From Opitutales bacterium (GTDB lineage: Bacteria; Verrucomicrobiota; Verrucomicrobiia; Opitutales; Seribacteraceae): DNA of 64,000 nucleotides. Numbering within the stretch: the first letter of the stretch is position 1; every line of letters begins with the position of its first letter. Under the pieces are notes generated by a model. That model searched no databases, was not told the origin of the DNA, and saw only the letters and a program-made list of their open reading frames with translations. The translations under genes and the position numbers were made by a program. Of this stretch, positions 27,001-30,000 are shown piece by piece. The stretch lies in the NCBI GenBank assembly GCA_028045305.1, contig JAOFTV010000006.1, positions 1-64,000 on the forward strand, written 5' to 3'.

Positions 27001-30000
27001 GGCATTTCTTCAGCCACAGCGAAGGTGGACTTGGGTGCCAACGAACTTCTTTTAAACCAATTAAATTGGTCCATCTCATCTTGGTTTCTTTCTCCAATCT
27101 ACAACCCTGATGATGGAGTGGTTTCAGATTATGCCTTAACGGATGCTGATGGGTTGTCTTACTTGTACTTTGATAAAACGAATAATTATCAGTTATTCAT
27201 AAACGGACAAAATCCGCCAAATCCCAATTTTTCAGCAAACTCTTTGTCAGGAACTTCCAATAGTCCAGACTGGCATCAAATAACTCTAACCTCCTCATCA
27301 AATCAATTTATTGTTTATGTGGACGGATCAGAAGTCACTCGCTACTCAGGTGGCAGTGCAGGTTCACTGGGAATTATTTCATTAGGTAATCTTTCTAGTA
27401 ATAATGGCAGGTTTTCACCAGCACTGGATGACTTCAGGGTTTATAACCGCACACTATACCCATCTGAGGTCTCGAAACTTTATGGAAATGGAGACGGAGA
27501 TTTTGGTACGCATGTCTATGCTGAATCCCCTCCCGTCTTTGACAATATTCCTGAGATTATAGTCCCTAAAGATGCCCTAGTTCATTGGGAATTTAATGAC
27601 CTCAACGGAACCGTAGTCCTGGACTCATCGGGATTAGGAAACCATGGTGTGGTCGAAACGACAGATTCTAACTTCGATCTTTTTACATCCAACATCATTG
27701 ATGGAAAAAGGGAGAGTTCTGCCCTATACTTCGATGACAACCTTACTATCAAACTTTTGGGCAGCGAAGAGGTTGCAAACTCCCGTTCTGCCTTTACCAT
27801 TGCTTTTTGGATCAACACAGAAGACAGAAATGCTGATATAGTCGATTCTGGAAGGTTTCAGGTTTCAATTGCTGATGGATACTTGAATGCACAAGCATAC
27901 ATAGGATCTCGATGGAAACAGATCGAACCCGTTTTATTTCCTTTTGGCTCATGGGTTCACCTCATACTCTGGTGGGATGGCACAAAGCTAAAGTTTTTCA
28001 TCAACAACCAAGAATCAACAAACTCCATTAATGCCAAAGGCTCTCTAAGTGGAGACAGCGGAATTTACTTGGGAGGTAGGAATGAGCTTGGTTCAGGTTC
28101 TTATTCGGGAACCATGGAAGATTTTCGCTTTTATGAACATGCCTTATCACCTGATCAAAGGGAAAGAGCTTACCTTGGTCTTAAATCCTCATTCGTTACT
28201 TCATACGGTGAAGAGTTTTCCTTTCAAATCGATGCCCTGCGAGGACCAACTGATTATAATGCATCTGGCTTACCCGAGGGCTTACAAATCGATCATTCGA
28301 AAGGATTGATCTTTGGCACACCTGAACAAGTCGGTGATTTTAATGTGACATTAGTCGCCTCCAATTCCTCCGGGAGCGATGAGGATAATGTCACCCTGTT
28401 TGTACTTCCTGGCGAGCAGAGTATTATAAGTAATGACATCGGTTTACTCCGCTATGGAGACGCGCCGATAGACTTAAACTGGACTGCAACATCTGGTTTG
28501 CCCGTGCAAATCGAAATCCTCGAAGGCAATGAATCTGTAGACCTAAACTCCTCCACAATGCCCTGCACTCTTACTATCCTGCATCCAGGTTTCGTAAAAC
28601 TTCTCGCGACTCAACCTGGTGACGGGAACAGCACTTTTGCTTCAGCTACGAAAATTGTAACACCCTTGGTTGTTGCTAAAAAAGAGCTAACCGTAAGAGT
28701 GCACAATCACTACCGAAAATCCATCGAAGACAACCCAATCCTTAGTTATCAAATTTCAGGCTTTGTCTCCGATGACAATTCTTCTGAATTTAGTCAGGAT
28801 ATAAATGTATCCGTAAGCGTGAGCAGTGGTTCCTCTATTTCCCCTACGCCGGTTGGGGAGTATCCAATTCTGGCTGCTAATGGTTTGTCTGAGAAGTACT
28901 TCTTTTCTTACATCCAAGGAACCCTGACGGTAAGCGATAAAAAACAACAAGATTTAATTTTCGATCAGAACCTGACAAATATTCCTGCACTATCTCCCCC
29001 TATTAGTTTGCTTGGTTTTTCAGTTCAATCACTAACGGAAGTGGATGAGTTGCTAGTATCTGGCGGAAATCCAGCAACCCCATTTTACGAATTCAATAAT
29101 TCTCAAGGAATTATCGATATAGCGAACCACCTATTCTTTCGCGGAAAAACCTATATTTTTAAGGATTCCGGCGTAAATTCAAGCCACCCCTTTATGATTG
29201 GTGAATCATGGGGAGAAACCAATTCGGATTTAATTTCTGGAGGACCTCTAAACGGCAATGGTGGTCAAATTAATCTAACAATCCCGGAGGACTTCAACTC
29301 CACTATTTATTATTTCTGCTCCAATCATAATACAATGATCGCACCTCTAACAATTGCCGATCCTGATCAGAACTACACCCAGACTAATTTGCCTCTTTAT
29401 TACGATATTGAGGACGAGAGTGTTGCACAGTTAATTGTTACCAGAGATGACTCCCTTAAGTCTTACTGGAAATTTGATCACTCTAAATACGCAGAAGCAT
29501 TGGATGAAAAGGGAAGAAACTCGGGAACAGTTTTAGGAATGAATACGATCGGAGCAGATAATGCATGGAGGGAAGGAAAATTTTTCAATGGATTACTGCT
29601 GGATGGAGTCGACGGGCGCGTTGACTTCGGCCCTTTACAATTAGATAAAAACTTCTCTTTTTCCTTTTGGGTATATCCTGAAGCAAACGCTACAATTGAT
29701 GGAGAGATGACTCTTCTTAGTAAAACAGGTATTACCTCCATGAATCATTTCCGCCTCTTCAAAATGGATGGTAATGGAAGCATTGGCCTTGATTTCTTTG
29801 CCGATGGCAATGAGACACCCCAACGATTGATTTCCAATTCTTCAATACTTACTGATAGAACTTGGAACAACTTTGTCCTAACATTCAATGCCAGTACTGG
29901 TTCACTTAATCTTTTAGCCAACGGTGAACCAGTTATCTCAGCTTCGAGTCTTTTAGCTACTAGTGGCAGTATTCCCTATGGCTTCAGGTTCTGTAATTTA

